Assembly (NCBI RefSeq): GCF_034366625.1
Contig: NZ_JAXMIH010000006.1
Coordinates: forward strand, 496,001-560,000
Length of the DNA stretch: 64,000 nucleotides
Direction of reading: 5' to 3'
From: Prosthecobacter sp.
GTDB lineage: Bacteria > Verrucomicrobiota > Verrucomicrobiia > Verrucomicrobiales > Verrucomicrobiaceae
Notes under the pieces: model-generated
What the model was told of the DNA's origin: nothing
Seen by the model: the letters and a program-made list of their open reading frames with translations, nothing else
The model's database searches: none
Program-made: the position numbers and the translations under genes
Shown here: positions 7,278-15,906 of the stretch, one piece after another
How the letters are laid out: every line of letters starts with the position of its first letter
Position numbering within the stretch: the first letter of the stretch is position 1

Positions 7278-9698
7278 ATGAACACATCCCCAGCCTCCCC
7301 CTTCATCAAATGGTTCGCCGACATCACCATCAACGATGTGCCGCTGGTCGGCGGCAAGAATGCCTCGCTCGGCGAGATGGTGCGCGAACTCACGGCCAAG
7401 GGCGTGAAGGTGCCTGATGGATTCGCCATCACGGCGGATGCTTACCGGCATTTCATTCGCGAAGCCGGCATTGATGAGAGCATCCGCGCCACGCTCGCGG
7501 ATCTCGACACCCGCGACATGGCGAACCTCAGCACGCGCGGCCAGTCGGTGCGTCAGGCCATCCTCAATGCCACGCTGCCTGCTGATTTGCAGGAGCTGAT
7601 CACCACGGCGTATCGCGAACTGCAAGGCAGCAGCACCGCGCCATTGGATGTCGCGGTGCGTTCCTCCGCCACTGCCGAAGACCTGCCCGACGCGAGCTTT
7701 GCCGGACAGCAGGAAACCTATCTGAATGTCCACGGCACCGCTGCGCTACTGGAGACGTGCAAGCGCTGCTTTGCCTCGCTCTTCACCGACCGCGCCATCA
7801 GCTACCGCGTGGACAAGGGCTTCGATCATTTCAAAGTCGCGCTCAGCATCGGCGTGCAACGCATGGTGCGCTCGGATCTCGCCTGCTCGGGCGTGATGTT
7901 CACCATCGATACCGAAACGGGATTCCGCGACGCCGTGATGATCAGCGCCGCCTATGGCCTTGGCGAAAACGTGGTGCAGGGCTCTGTCACGCCGGATGAG
8001 TTTCTTGTTTTCAAACCCACGTTGAAGACGGGACATCGGCCTGTATTGCAAAAGACGGTGGGCAGCAAGGAGTTCAAACTCGTCTATGATTCCGGCGGCG
8101 GGAAGATGGTGAAGAACATCCCCGTGGCACTGGCGGATCGCGCCAAGCTCGCGCTCACCGATGACGAAGTGCTCGAACTCGCCCGCTGGGCCTGCATCGT
8201 CGAAGATCACTACTCGGCGAAACGCGGTCAGCACGCGCCGATGGACCTCGAATGGGCCAAGGATGGCATCACGAGCGAGTTGTTCATCGTGCAGGCTCGG
8301 CCCGAGACGGTGCAGTCACGCAAGGATCTCGACGTGCTCGAATCCTATGTCTTGAGCAAGCGCAGCACCGTGCTGACGAGCGGGCGCAGCGTCGGTGCAA
8401 AGATCGCCACGGGGCGCGTGCGTGTCATCAAGAGCGCCGAGTTCATAGGCCAGTTTCAGCAGGGCGAAGTGCTCGTCACCGACAAGACCGATCCCGACTG
8501 GCAGCCCATCATGAAGAAAGCGGCAGGCATCATCACCAATCGCGGCGGGCGCACCTGTCATGCCGCCATCGTCAGCCGCGAACTCGGCGTGCCAGCCATC
8601 GTCGGCACCGAGCACGGCACCGAGGCACTGAAGGACGGCCAGATGGTCACCGTGAGCTGCGCGGAGGGCGACACCGGCTTTGTTTATGAAGGTGAGTTGC
8701 CCTTTGAAGTGCAGCGCACCGACTTGAAGTCCCTCGCCCAACCGCGCACGAAGGTGATGATGAACCTCGCCAATCCCGAGGAGGCCTTCGCGCTCTCCTT
8801 CATCCCGAATGACGGCGTGGGCCTCGCGCGGATGGAGTTCATCATCAGCACCTACATCAAGATCCATCCGCTCGCGTTGATCAACTTCGCGCAGCTCGCC
8901 GATGCCGCTGCCAAAGCGGAGATCGAGAAGCTCACGGCGGGCTACACCGACAAGCCGCAGTTCTTCGTGGATAAACTCGCACAAGGCGTCGCCATGATCG
9001 CCGCTGCTTTTTATCCGAAGGATGTCATCCTGCGACTCAGCGACTTCAAAACGAACGAGTATGCCAACCTCATCGGTGGCAAGGCCTACGAGCCAGCGGA
9101 GGAGAATCCCATGCTCGGCTTCCGTGGTGCGAGCCGCTACTACCACCCGCGTTATCAGGCTGGCTTCGCGCTGGAGTGCCGCGCCGTGAAGAAAGTGCGC
9201 GATGAGATGGGTCTCACCAATTTGAAGCTCATGATCCCCTTCTGCCGCACGCTCGATGAAGGCCGCAAGGTGCAGGCCGAGATGGAGAAGCACGGCCTCA
9301 AGCGCAGCCAGGACGGTCTGGAGATTTACGTCATGTGCGAGATCCCCGCCAACGTCATCCTCGCCGAAGAGTTCGCCGACATTTTTGACGGCTTCAGCAT
9401 CGGCTCCAACGACCTCACTCAACTCATTCTCGGCGTGGATCGCGACAGCGAGATCGTCGCGCCCATCTTCGATGAACGAAACGCCGCCGTGAAAAAGATG
9501 ATCGCCCAAGTCATCGCCACCTGTCGCGCCAAAGGCCGCAAAATCGGCATCTGCGGCCAGGCTCCAAGTGATTACCCCGAGTTCGCCCAGTTCCTCGTCG
9601 AGCAAGGCATCGACAGCATCTCGCTCACTCCCGACACCGTGCTCAAAGCCCGCCTCGCCATTTTGGAAAAGGAGAAGTCCATGGGATTACCCGGATGA
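7278..9698 (+). CDS. ppsA: Phosphoenolpyruvate synthase (pyruvate, water dikinase)
   Basis: 806 residues, usual family length. It converts pyruvate, ATP and water to PEP, AMP and phosphate. The N-terminal ATP-grasp domain shows LVGGKNASLGEM and VAVRSSATAEDLPDASFAGQQETYLNV. The swivelling phosphohistidine domain has GGRTCHAAIVSRELGVPAIVG with His 428. The C-terminal barrel has ARMEFI, GFRGASRY, IGSNDLTQL and the catalytic-Cys motif GICGQAPSD. A TTG at 7257 overlapping the arsA stop is an alternative start. Placement between arsA and a metal-exporting ATPase is unusual and suggests a link to metalloid stress, for example by-passing pyruvate metabolism poisoned by As(III). That link is inference. 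Confidence 0.92.
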   Translation: MNTSPASPFIKWFADITINDVPLVGGKNASLGEMVRELTAKGVKVPDGFAITADAYRHFIREAGIDESIRATLADLDTRDMANLSTRGQSVRQAILNATLPADLQELITTAYRELQGSSTAPLDVAVRSSATAEDLPDASFAGQQETYLNVHGTAALLETCKRCFASLFTDRAISYRVDKGFDHFKVALSIGVQRMVRSDLACSGVMFTIDTETGFRDAVMISAAYGLGENVVQGSVTPDEFLVFKPTLKTGHRPVLQKTVGSKEFKLVYDSGGGKMVKNIPVALADRAKLALTDDEVLELARWACIVEDHYSAKRGQHAPMDLEWAKDGITSELFIVQARPETVQSRKDLDVLESYVLSKRSTVLTSGRSVGAKIATGRVRVIKSAEFIGQFQQGEVLVTDKTDPDWQPIMKKAAGIITNRGGRTCHAAIVSRELGVPAIVGTEHGTEALKDGQMVTVSCAEGDTGFVYEGELPFEVQRTDLKSLAQPRTKVMMNLANPEEAFALSFIPNDGVGLARMEFIISTYIKIHPLALINFAQLADAAAKAEIEKLTAGYTDKPQFFVDKLAQGVAMIAAAFYPKDVILRLSDFKTNEYANLIGGKAYEPAEENPMLGFRGASRYYHPRYQAGFALECRAVKKVRDEMGLTNLKLMIPFCRTLDEGRKVQAEMEKHGLKRSQDGLEIYVMCEIPANVILAEEFADIFDGFSIGSNDLTQLILGVDRDSEIVAPIFDERNAAVKKMIAQVIATCRAKGRKIGICGQAPSDYPEFAQFLVEQGIDSISLTPDTVLKARLAILEKEKSMGLPG

Positions 9699-9708
9699 AC
9701 TTCACCTC

Positions 9709-11658
9709 ATGAAATCCGAGCCCGACCACGATAACGGCTTTGCCCCGCCATTTCTTCCGCATTGGATGCAGGAGCGCTGGGCAGTGTTGACGGTGGCTGT
9801 TGCTGGATCGGCGCTGATCGTCGGATTCTTTGGGGAGAAGTTCTTCGCCCTGCCCGCGTCGGTTGCGCTTGGGTTTTATGTTTTGTCCTATCTGGCAGGT
9901 GGCTACGATGTGGCTCGCGCGGCCTTGCCAGCCTTGTTTCGTGGCAAGTTCGACATCGACCTGCTCATGATCGCGGCGGCGGCTGGGGCGGCCTTGCTCG
10001 GCGAATGGGCGGAGGGCGCGTTCCTGCTGTTTCTTTTCTCGCTCGGCCATGCGGGTGAACATTACGCGATGGATCGTGCGCGCAATGCCGTCGGTGTTCT
10101 GGGAAAACTCATGCCCCGCACGGCCTTCACGAAACGTGGCGACCGACTTGAAGAAGTGCCGGTGGAACAACTCGCTGTGGATGAAGTCGTGGTCGTGAAA
10201 CCCGGTGAACGGGTACCGGTGGATGGCGTCATCACTGCTGGCGAGAGCAGCGTCGATCAAAGCGCCATCACCGGCGAAAGCGTGCCCGTGGAGCGCAAAC
10301 CTGGCGACGAGGTGTTTGCGGGAACGATCAATCAGGACAACGCGCTCGACGTGCGCATGACCCGGCTGGCACGCGACAACACGCTCGCGCGTGTGATGCA
10401 GCTCGTCGCAGAGGCACAGGAACAAAAAAGCCCGACGCAGAGATTCACCGAAGTCTTCGCGCGCCGCTTCGTCCCAGCGGTGCTCATCGGCACGCTCCTC
10501 GTCATTGTGCTGTTACCGCTCGTGTTTGGATGGACGTGGAGCGCGAGTTTTTATCGCGGCATGTTGCTTCTCGTCGCTGCTTCGCCGTGCGCGCTGGCCA
10601 TCGGCACACCTGCTGCCGTGCTCGCGGGCATCGCCCAAGCGGCACGTCGTGGGGTGCTGATCAAAGGTGGCATTCATCTGGAGAACCTCGGACGACTGAA
10701 CACCGTGGCGCTCGACAAAACCGGCACGCTCACCACCGGCCACTTCGCGGTCACTCAGGTCATTGGCTTTGAAGGCACGCCCGAAGACGAAGTCCTGCGC
10801 ATCGCCGCTGCGGTCGAAGAACAATCCAGTCATCCACTGGCTGCGGCCATCGTGAAGACGACGCGAGAGCGCAATATCACCTTCCCCTCGGCCACCGAGA
10901 TCGAAAACCTCGCGGGCAAAGGCATCCAGGCGCATGTCGAAGGCGCAGAAGTATTGGTCGGGGCCATGCGAGCCTTTGCTGGTGACTCTGCGGCCGAAAA
11001 AGGCCAGCCGCTTGCCAACACCATTGCCAAGCTCGAAGGCGACGGCCAAACCACGGTGATCATCCGACGCGCAGGGAAATTCATCGGTGTCATCGCCCTT
11101 GCTGATGAGCCGCGCGCCATGGTCAAAGAAGTGATGCAACGTTTGCGGGCGCAAGGCATCGAGCGCCTGGTGATGCTCACCGGCGACAATGCCTCCGTGG
11201 CCCACCGCGTCGCAGAGCAAATCGGACTTACCGATGTTTGCGCGGAACTGCTGCCGGGAAACAAGCTGACGCTCGTGCATGAACTGGAGCAGGATCGCGG
11301 TGTCATCGCGATGATCGGCGACGGCGTGAACGATGCCCCCGCACTGGCCGCCGCCACCGTCGGCGTGGCGATGGGCGCAGGCGGCACCGCCGTCGCCTTG
11401 GAAACCGCCGATGTCGTGCTCATGGGCGATGACCTCGGCAAGCTGCCCTTTGCCATCGGCCTGAGCCGCGCCAGCGCCCGCATCATCCGTCAGAACCTCG
11501 TGATCGCGCTCGGTGTCATCGCCCTCCTCCTGATCGCCTCGGGCTTTGGCGTTATCCCCCTGAGCATCGCAGTCGTCCTGCACGAAGGCAGCACCATCGT
11601 GGTGGTGTTGAATGCCCTGCGACTTCTCACTTGGCGTGAGAGCATCGGCAGTGCCTAA
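9709..11658 (+). CDS. P1B-4-type heavy-metal-transporting P-type ATPase
   Basis: 649 residues. It has the P-type ATPase TGES motif (about residue 188), phosphorylation motif DKTGTLT (Asp 336), the P1B-specific SSHPLA, TGDN and GDGVNDAP. TM6 carries SPC (near residue 293) rather than CPC, and the last helices carry HEGSTIVVVLNALRLL (from residue 625). SPC plus HEGxT is the signature of the P1B-4 group (CoaT, CtpD, CzcP), which exports Co, Fe or Zn type ions. There is no N-terminal heavy-metal-associated domain, also typical of that group. The ATG at 9709 follows the ppsA stop by ten bases, so it is the last gene of the arsD operon. The true substrate here is unknown. Confidence 0.93.
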   Translation: MKSEPDHDNGFAPPFLPHWMQERWAVLTVAVAGSALIVGFFGEKFFALPASVALGFYVLSYLAGGYDVARAALPALFRGKFDIDLLMIAAAAGAALLGEWAEGAFLLFLFSLGHAGEHYAMDRARNAVGVLGKLMPRTAFTKRGDRLEEVPVEQLAVDEVVVVKPGERVPVDGVITAGESSVDQSAITGESVPVERKPGDEVFAGTINQDNALDVRMTRLARDNTLARVMQLVAEAQEQKSPTQRFTEVFARRFVPAVLIGTLLVIVLLPLVFGWTWSASFYRGMLLLVAASPCALAIGTPAAVLAGIAQAARRGVLIKGGIHLENLGRLNTVALDKTGTLTTGHFAVTQVIGFEGTPEDEVLRIAAAVEEQSSHPLAAAIVKTTRERNITFPSATEIENLAGKGIQAHVEGAEVLVGAMRAFAGDSAAEKGQPLANTIAKLEGDGQTTVIIRRAGKFIGVIALADEPRAMVKEVMQRLRAQGIERLVMLTGDNASVAHRVAEQIGLTDVCAELLPGNKLTLVHELEQDRGVIAMIGDGVNDAPALAAATVGVAMGAGGTAVALETADVVLMGDDLGKLPFAIGLSRASARIIRQNLVIALGVIALLLIASGFGVIPLSIAVVLHEGSTIVVVLNALRLLTWRESIGSA

Positions 11659-11661
11659 CGG

Positions 11662-12774
11662 TCACCCATCGCGATGTGTCGGAGTCGGTTTGCCGGGGCG
11701 GAAGTGCTCTTCGTGGTCGAGCGTGGCCTGGAGGCCGAAGATTTGCGATGCGGTGGCTACGAGGCCAGCTTTCACGGCTTCCATGAGCGAGGCGGGATCA
11801 GCCTCGGCACGCAGATTGATGATGAGCTGACCGCCGGTGGTCGGTTCGTCGAGTTCCATGCCGAGTTCGGCCACATAGTCGCTGCGCACGAGGTTGATGC
11901 TCGCCAGTTCACCGGCGATGCCGTCGTCGGGGCTGAAGGTCATCTTGAAATGGGCGATCTCCACGCCTGCGAGCTGCAAACGGCCCTGCACGTTCGTCGC
12001 GAGTCGCTTCAGGAAATCATTCGCATCGAACTCATCATCTGATTTCAGCGTCACCGTAGCATTCAGCCAGCCGAGCAGTGCCTCGCCATCGGCATACACT
12101 TCGTAATCGACGGCCATCGGATTGCGCCGGGCTTGCTCATCGGTCATGAGGCTGGCGAACAACTCGTCCAGGCCGGTTTCCTGACGCGGCGAGGCAGTGA
12201 CGACCTTCGCCAGCGGGAATTCCTTTGTCAAAACGCCTCGCAGCTCTTCGCGCTGCGTGTCGTCGATGAGATCGCTTTTGCTGATGACGATGATGTCGGC
12301 TTCTTCGAGCTGCTTCTTGAAGATGTAGGCCACCTTCGCCGAAAACGTGCCGCCTGCATCGAGACCAAACACACGCCGCGCACGAATCGGGTCCACCAGC
12401 ACGCTGAGTGGCGCGATGGTGAAGGAATCGCCATACATGCGGCGCAGCGGATACGTCACCGTCGCCACGAGATCCGTGCAGCTCCCCACCGGCTCGGCGA
12501 TGAAGACATCGGGCTTGGAGTCGTTCGTGAGCTTGCTGGCGGCATCGACGAGCGTGTTGAAACGGCAGCAGAAGCAGCCGCCCGCGATTTCCTCCGTCGC
12601 GTAGCCCTGGCCGCGCAGCAGTTTCGTGTCCACGAGTCCGCCCGCCTGATCATTCGTGATGAGGCCGACTTTGAGGCCCTGATCGCTCAAATGCCGCGCC
12701 AGACGGCCGACGGTGGTGGTTTTGCCGGCTCCGAGGAAGCCGCCGATCATGATATAGCGCGCGCGTTGGGACAT
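11662..12774 (-). CDS. CobW/COG0523-family metal-binding GTPase
   Basis: 370 residues. The P-loop GGFLGAGKTT is at residues 11-20 and the family's metal site GCFCC (a CxCC motif) at 66-70. Further G-protein motifs include a VISKSDLID-type NKxD variant. COG0523 proteins are G3E GTPases that insert or deliver metals such as Zn or Co to client proteins. The gene converges on the P1B-4 ATPase (three bases between stops) and diverges from arsR, with the arsR operator lying ten bases upstream of its ATG. It is therefore probably controlled by that ArsR. A leaderless transcript is possible because the only plausible promoter places the start of transcription close to the ATG. Confidence 0.9.
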   Translation of the reverse strand: MSQRARYIMIGGFLGAGKTTTVGRLARHLSDQGLKVGLITNDQAGGLVDTKLLRGQGYATEEIAGGCFCCRFNTLVDAASKLTNDSKPDVFIAEPVGSCTDLVATVTYPLRRMYGDSFTIAPLSVLVDPIRARRVFGLDAGGTFSAKVAYIFKKQLEEADIIVISKSDLIDDTQREELRGVLTKEFPLAKVVTASPRQETGLDELFASLMTDEQARRNPMAVDYEVYADGEALLGWLNATVTLKSDDEFDANDFLKRLATNVQGRLQLAGVEIAHFKMTFSPDDGIAGELASINLVRSDYVAELGMELDEPTTGGQLIINLRAEADPASLMEAVKAGLVATASQIFGLQATLDHEEHFRPGKPTPTHRDG

Positions 12775-12780
12775 TCAGTT

Positions 12781-12809
12781 TTGTATTTGCCAGATGTGGC
12801 AAATAAACA
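12781..12809 (+). promoter_or_regulatory. Predicted arsR promoter
   Basis: TTGTAT (12781-12786) and TAAACA (12804-12809) are separated by 17 bases and placed about 53 bases before the arsR ATG. The candidate operator fills the spacer. This is a sigma-70-like match by eye and not an experimentally supported site. Verrucomicrobial promoter consensus may differ. Confidence 0.5.
12784..12805. promoter_or_regulatory. Candidate ArsR operator between CobW GTPase and arsR
   Basis: Perfect inverted repeat: TATTTGCC (12784-12791), six-base spacer, GGCAAATA (12798-12805). Size, spacing and half-site agree with the palindrome before arsD. It lies exactly between the divergent CobW-type GTPase and arsR starts, overlapping potential promoters on both strands, so ArsR would control its own gene and the GTPase. 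Confidence 0.78.
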
Positions 12810-12861
12810 AGCGCCAATTGCCTTTCTTGCACAAAAATCCTCCGCGCTGTATTCCCTCCCC

Positions 12862-13176
12862 ATGCCCGGACGCAAATCATTCGACTGCCTCAGCGCCATG
12901 CGCGCGCTGGGCGAGCCGACCCGGCTGCGCCTCGTGCGCCAGCTCATCGCCGGGGCAAAGCCCGTGACCGAGCTATGCGAAGCACTCCACGTCACGCCCT
13001 ACAACGTCTCCAAGCACCTCCGCGTCCTCAAAGAGGCCGGCCTGCTCGAAGTCGAAAAACAGGGCCAGCAGCGCATCTACGCCCTCGCCGCCGCCTTTCG
13101 CGAGAAGCTCTCGAACAACTCGAAAACTCTCGACCTCGGCTGCTGCCAGTTTCATTTCGACAAGCTGCCGGAGTAG
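12862..13176 (+). CDS. arsR: ArsR/SmtB-family metalloregulator
   Basis: 104 residues. A winged helix is clear: MRALGEPTRLRLVRQLI, then VTELCEALHVTPYNVSKHLRVLKEAGLLEVEKQGQQRIYAL. The recognition helix region keeps only the first Cys of the classical ELCxC metal site (ELCEAL). A C-terminal GCC pair in LGCCQFHF may complete a thiol site of a different geometry. Metal binding would release DNA. Two matching palindromes, here and before arsD, are the likely targets, which would place arsDA, ppsA, the ATPase, the GTPase and arsR in one regulon. The ATG at 12862 gives the standard family N-terminus. Confidence 0.93.
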   Translation: MPGRKSFDCLSAMRALGEPTRLRLVRQLIAGAKPVTELCEALHVTPYNVSKHLRVLKEAGLLEVEKQGQQRIYALAAAFREKLSNNSKTLDLGCCQFHFDKLPE

Positions 13177-13188
13177 CGATGGAGGCGC

Positions 13189-13280
13189 GTCAAGGCGGCT
13201 GCGTCGTCAAGTTGAGTCAAGATGGTCAAGAGTCGTGCGTTAAGACATCCCGCCACCTTATTGATCTTTGCCCCCTTGAC
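13189..13280. repeat. GTCAAG/TTGAC repeat cluster before sulfatase
   Basis: GTCAAG occurs at 13189, 13206, 13216 and 13225, and an inverted TTGAC at 13276-13280, just before the sulfatase start at 13288. A denser cluster of the same hexamer in both orientations is found at 58719-58798 in front of the aminotransferase gene. The copies are spaced irregularly by 9-17 bases. The region could form weak hairpins or bind a regulator. Function is unknown. Confidence 0.5.
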
Positions 13281-13287
13281 CCTCCCC

Positions 13288-14955
13288 ATGATCCGCGCCG
13301 CCTTTTTTCTCTTCGCCCTTTGCCCTTCGCTCTTCGCCGCAGCCAAACCCAACGTCCTGCTCATCTGCGTCGATGATTTGAAGCCCCTCCTTGGATGCTA
13401 CGGCGACAAGGTGGTCAAATCACCGAACATCGACCGACTGGCGACGCGGGGCGTTTTGTTTGAGAAGGCGTTTTGCAATCAGGCGGTGTGCTCACCGTCG
13501 CGCAATGCGCTCACGACCGGTTTGCGGCCGCAGACGCTCGGCATTTATGACCTGCCGACGAATTTCCGCAAAAGCGCGCCTGATGCGGTGACGCTGCCGC
13601 AGTATTTCAAGGCGAACGGCTACCGCGCCGAAGGCCTCGGCAAAATCTTCCACGTCGGTCATGGCAATGTGAATGACGAGGCCTCGTGGAGCGTGCCGCA
13701 TTACAGTCCGAAGACGATCAGCTACGCGCTGAAGGAAAACAATCCGCCGGAATCGACCCGCGAGCAGGCGCTGTTTGAAAACAAGAAGGAGGCCTGGAAG
13801 CTGCCGCGTGGTGCGCCCGCTGAAAACGCCGACGTGCCGGACAATCGCTACGGCGACGGCATGATCGCCGACGAGGCCATCAAACGGCTCGCAGCGGCCA
13901 AAGCGAAGCCGGACGAGCCGTTTTTCCTCGCCGTGGGCTTTTTGAAGCCGCATCTGCCGTTCGTGGCGCCAAAGAAGTACTGGGATCTGTACGATCCCGC
14001 GTCCTTCAAGCTGCCGGAGCTGCAAAAAGCGCCTGAAGGAGCACCCGAGTTCGCGCCGAGTTCCTGGGGCGAGCTGCGGCAATACAAGGACATGCCGGAA
14101 AAAGGCCCCGTGACGACCGAGCAGGCGATCCATCTCATCCACGGCTACCACGCGGCCACCAGCTACATGGACGCGCAGCTCGGCAAGGTGCTGGATGCGC
14201 TCGACGCGAATGGCTTCACTGAAAACACGATCATCGTGTTCTGGGGCGACCACGGCTGGCATCTCGGCGACCACGGCATGTGGTGCAAGCACACGAACTA
14301 CGAGCAGGCTGCGCGCATTCCCGTTATCGTCGCCGCTCCAGGCATCGCGGGTGGCCAGCGCACGCAGGCACTCGTCGAATCGTGTGACATCTATCCCACG
14401 CTCGCCGAACTCTCTTCCCTGCCTGCTCCCGCGAAACTCGACGGTCGCAGTTTTGCCTCCGTTTTGAAGAATCCAGCCACCAGCGTCCGCGATCATGCCA
14501 TCCATGTTTATCCACGCGGCGAAGGATTGATCGGGCGTGCCATCCGCACACAGCGACATCGTCTTGTTGAATGGAAAAAACCCGGCGCGGCTGCTGAAAC
14601 GGCCATTCTCGAACTCTACGACTATGAGGCCGATCCCGCCGAGACGAAGAACCTTGCAGCCTCGCAGGCCGAAATCGCCGCGGAGCTTCGTAAACTCCTC
14701 GCCACCCATCCCGAGGCCAAACCACAGATATCAAACAAGACCGAGACGAAAAAAGCCGAAACCAAGAAGCCGACTCAAGATCGCGGCAAGATGTTCGACC
14801 AACGCGACAAGGACAAAGACGGCCAGCTCACGAAGGAAGAGTTCCTTCTCAACCAGCCCGATCCCGACGAGGCTCCGAAGCGATTCCCCAAATTCGACGT
14901 GGATGGCAACGGCACGCTAAACCGAGAGGAGTTTGTCAAAAGCGGGAAGAAGTGA
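13288..14955 (+). CDS. Iduronate-2-sulfatase-like sulfatase with EF-hand tail
   Basis: 555 residues. Signal peptide (MIRAAFFLFALCPSLFA), then VDDLKPLLGCYGD, formylglycine site VCSPSRNALTTG (Cys 68), GLGKIFHVGHGN, FLKPHLPFVAPKKYW, FWGDHGWHLGDHGMW and AILELYDYEADPAETKNLA. The VDDLKPxLGCYG and FxKPHLPFVAPKKYW motifs are those of iduronate-2-sulfatase relatives. After a Lys-rich linker the C-terminus has two EF-hand loops, DKDKDGQLTKEE and DVDGNGTLNREE, the second fully canonical. Calcium-binding tails are frequent in secreted proteins of planctomycetes and verrucomicrobia and may serve calcium-dependent association. It would remove sulfate from an external polysaccharide. Confidence 0.9.
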   Translation: MIRAAFFLFALCPSLFAAAKPNVLLICVDDLKPLLGCYGDKVVKSPNIDRLATRGVLFEKAFCNQAVCSPSRNALTTGLRPQTLGIYDLPTNFRKSAPDAVTLPQYFKANGYRAEGLGKIFHVGHGNVNDEASWSVPHYSPKTISYALKENNPPESTREQALFENKKEAWKLPRGAPAENADVPDNRYGDGMIADEAIKRLAAAKAKPDEPFFLAVGFLKPHLPFVAPKKYWDLYDPASFKLPELQKAPEGAPEFAPSSWGELRQYKDMPEKGPVTTEQAIHLIHGYHAATSYMDAQLGKVLDALDANGFTENTIIVFWGDHGWHLGDHGMWCKHTNYEQAARIPVIVAAPGIAGGQRTQALVESCDIYPTLAELSSLPAPAKLDGRSFASVLKNPATSVRDHAIHVYPRGEGLIGRAIRTQRHRLVEWKKPGAAAETAILELYDYEADPAETKNLAASQAEIAAELRKLLATHPEAKPQISNKTETKKAETKKPTQDRGKMFDQRDKDKDGQLTKEEFLLNQPDPDEAPKRFPKFDVDGNGTLNREEFVKSGKK

Positions 14956-14963
14956 CGCCAGCA

Positions 14964-15818
14964 CTACACCGCGCCACCACCCTCGCGATACGCAGAGGGT
15001 GAGAGCCCGGTGTGGCGGCGAAACCAGGCCGTGAAATGCGAAGCGTGACGGAAGCCGAGCGCGAAGGCTGTTTCTTTGAGTGTGTCTTGATCAGCGATGA
15101 TGCGCTCACGCGCGGCATCAAGACGCCGACGTTCCAAAAAAGAGCGCAGGCCCATGCCGAGGTGCTGCTGGAGGACTTGATCGGCACGGCGGACACCAAG
15201 CGGGAATTCGGACGGCAAAGTCGGTGTGATTTGGTCGAGCGGGCGTGAATTCAACCACGCCACGAGCTGATCGACCCGCCGACGGTTTGTTGGTGCGCGG
15301 GATTCGGGCTGAATATCGAGTTGGCGAAGCGTTTCGATGAAAACAACGAACCACGCGGCAAACTCCGCCTCGTGAGCCGCCCAACCGGCCAGCGAACGAA
15401 TTTTGGGCATGACCGCGTCGCGAAAACCCACGCTCTTTTTGCCGCGATGGACACGACGGAAGAGTTCCAGCGTGGCGAGGCGAAGTTTGGGCGACTTGGT
15501 GGCGAAATTCAGTCCGCTGCGAAACAGCGGCGTGCCATCCGGCCATGCAATGCGGAAGCCGACGGACAAAAGGCGCGTGTTTTTCGCGAACCAATGCCGC
15601 CGCAGTCCCGGTGCGGAGAAAAATGCCTGGCCTCGCGATACCGCCATCTCGTTTCCATCCGCACGAATGCGCACCTCACCGCGCTCGACGAAGAACACGC
15701 CCGGTGGCACTGGAATCTCCGCCGACCACACGTCACATGTCGGCACCGCGCCGCGATACACCCACAGCCATTCGTGGCGAAGGCTGCGCCAGGCATCGGC
15801 GGGGATCGTTTTCGGCAT
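14964..15818 (-). CDS. AraC-family transcriptional regulator
   Basis: 284 residues. An N-terminal cupin-like sensor region is suggested by VPPGVFFVERGEVRIRADG. The C-terminal pair of helix-turn-helix motifs is clear: FPLGVRRADQVLQQHLGMGLRSFLERRRLDAARERI, then TLKETAFALGFRHASHFTAWFRRHTGLSPSAYR. It converges on the sulfatase at 13288 and is divergent from the large exported protein at 15907, separated by 88 bases. The likely target is that divergent gene or the sulfatase, and the ligand is probably a sugar. Neither can be confirmed from sequence. Confidence 0.9.
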   Translation of the reverse strand: MPKTIPADAWRSLRHEWLWVYRGAVPTCDVWSAEIPVPPGVFFVERGEVRIRADGNEMAVSRGQAFFSAPGLRRHWFAKNTRLLSVGFRIAWPDGTPLFRSGLNFATKSPKLRLATLELFRRVHRGKKSVGFRDAVMPKIRSLAGWAAHEAEFAAWFVVFIETLRQLDIQPESRAPTNRRRVDQLVAWLNSRPLDQITPTLPSEFPLGVRRADQVLQQHLGMGLRSFLERRRLDAARERIIADQDTLKETAFALGFRHASHFTAWFRRHTGLSPSAYREGGGAV

Positions 15819-15906
15819 CGCGCAGCTTGGCGGGACATGTAAGCGATTTCAATCCGGCATAACAACGTCGGGTTGCCAGTCACACGGACTTGGCTTTGCT
15901 CAGACG

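Noticed and set aside
8316..9605. Minus-strand open frame of about 430 codons antisense to ppsA
   Set aside because: It mirrors the PEP synthase coding frame, has no start signal or motif, and its amino acid use (Asp, His, Val rich) is typical of an antisense shadow.
12133..13176. A 347-codon frame that would give ArsR a long N-terminal extension
   Set aside because: The extra part is antisense to the CobW GTPase. The ArsR family start is at 12862, and the operator and promoter lie inside the extension.
15403..15906. N-terminal extension of the 776-residue exported protein
   Set aside because: It is antisense to the AraC gene and would put the signal peptide in the middle of the protein.
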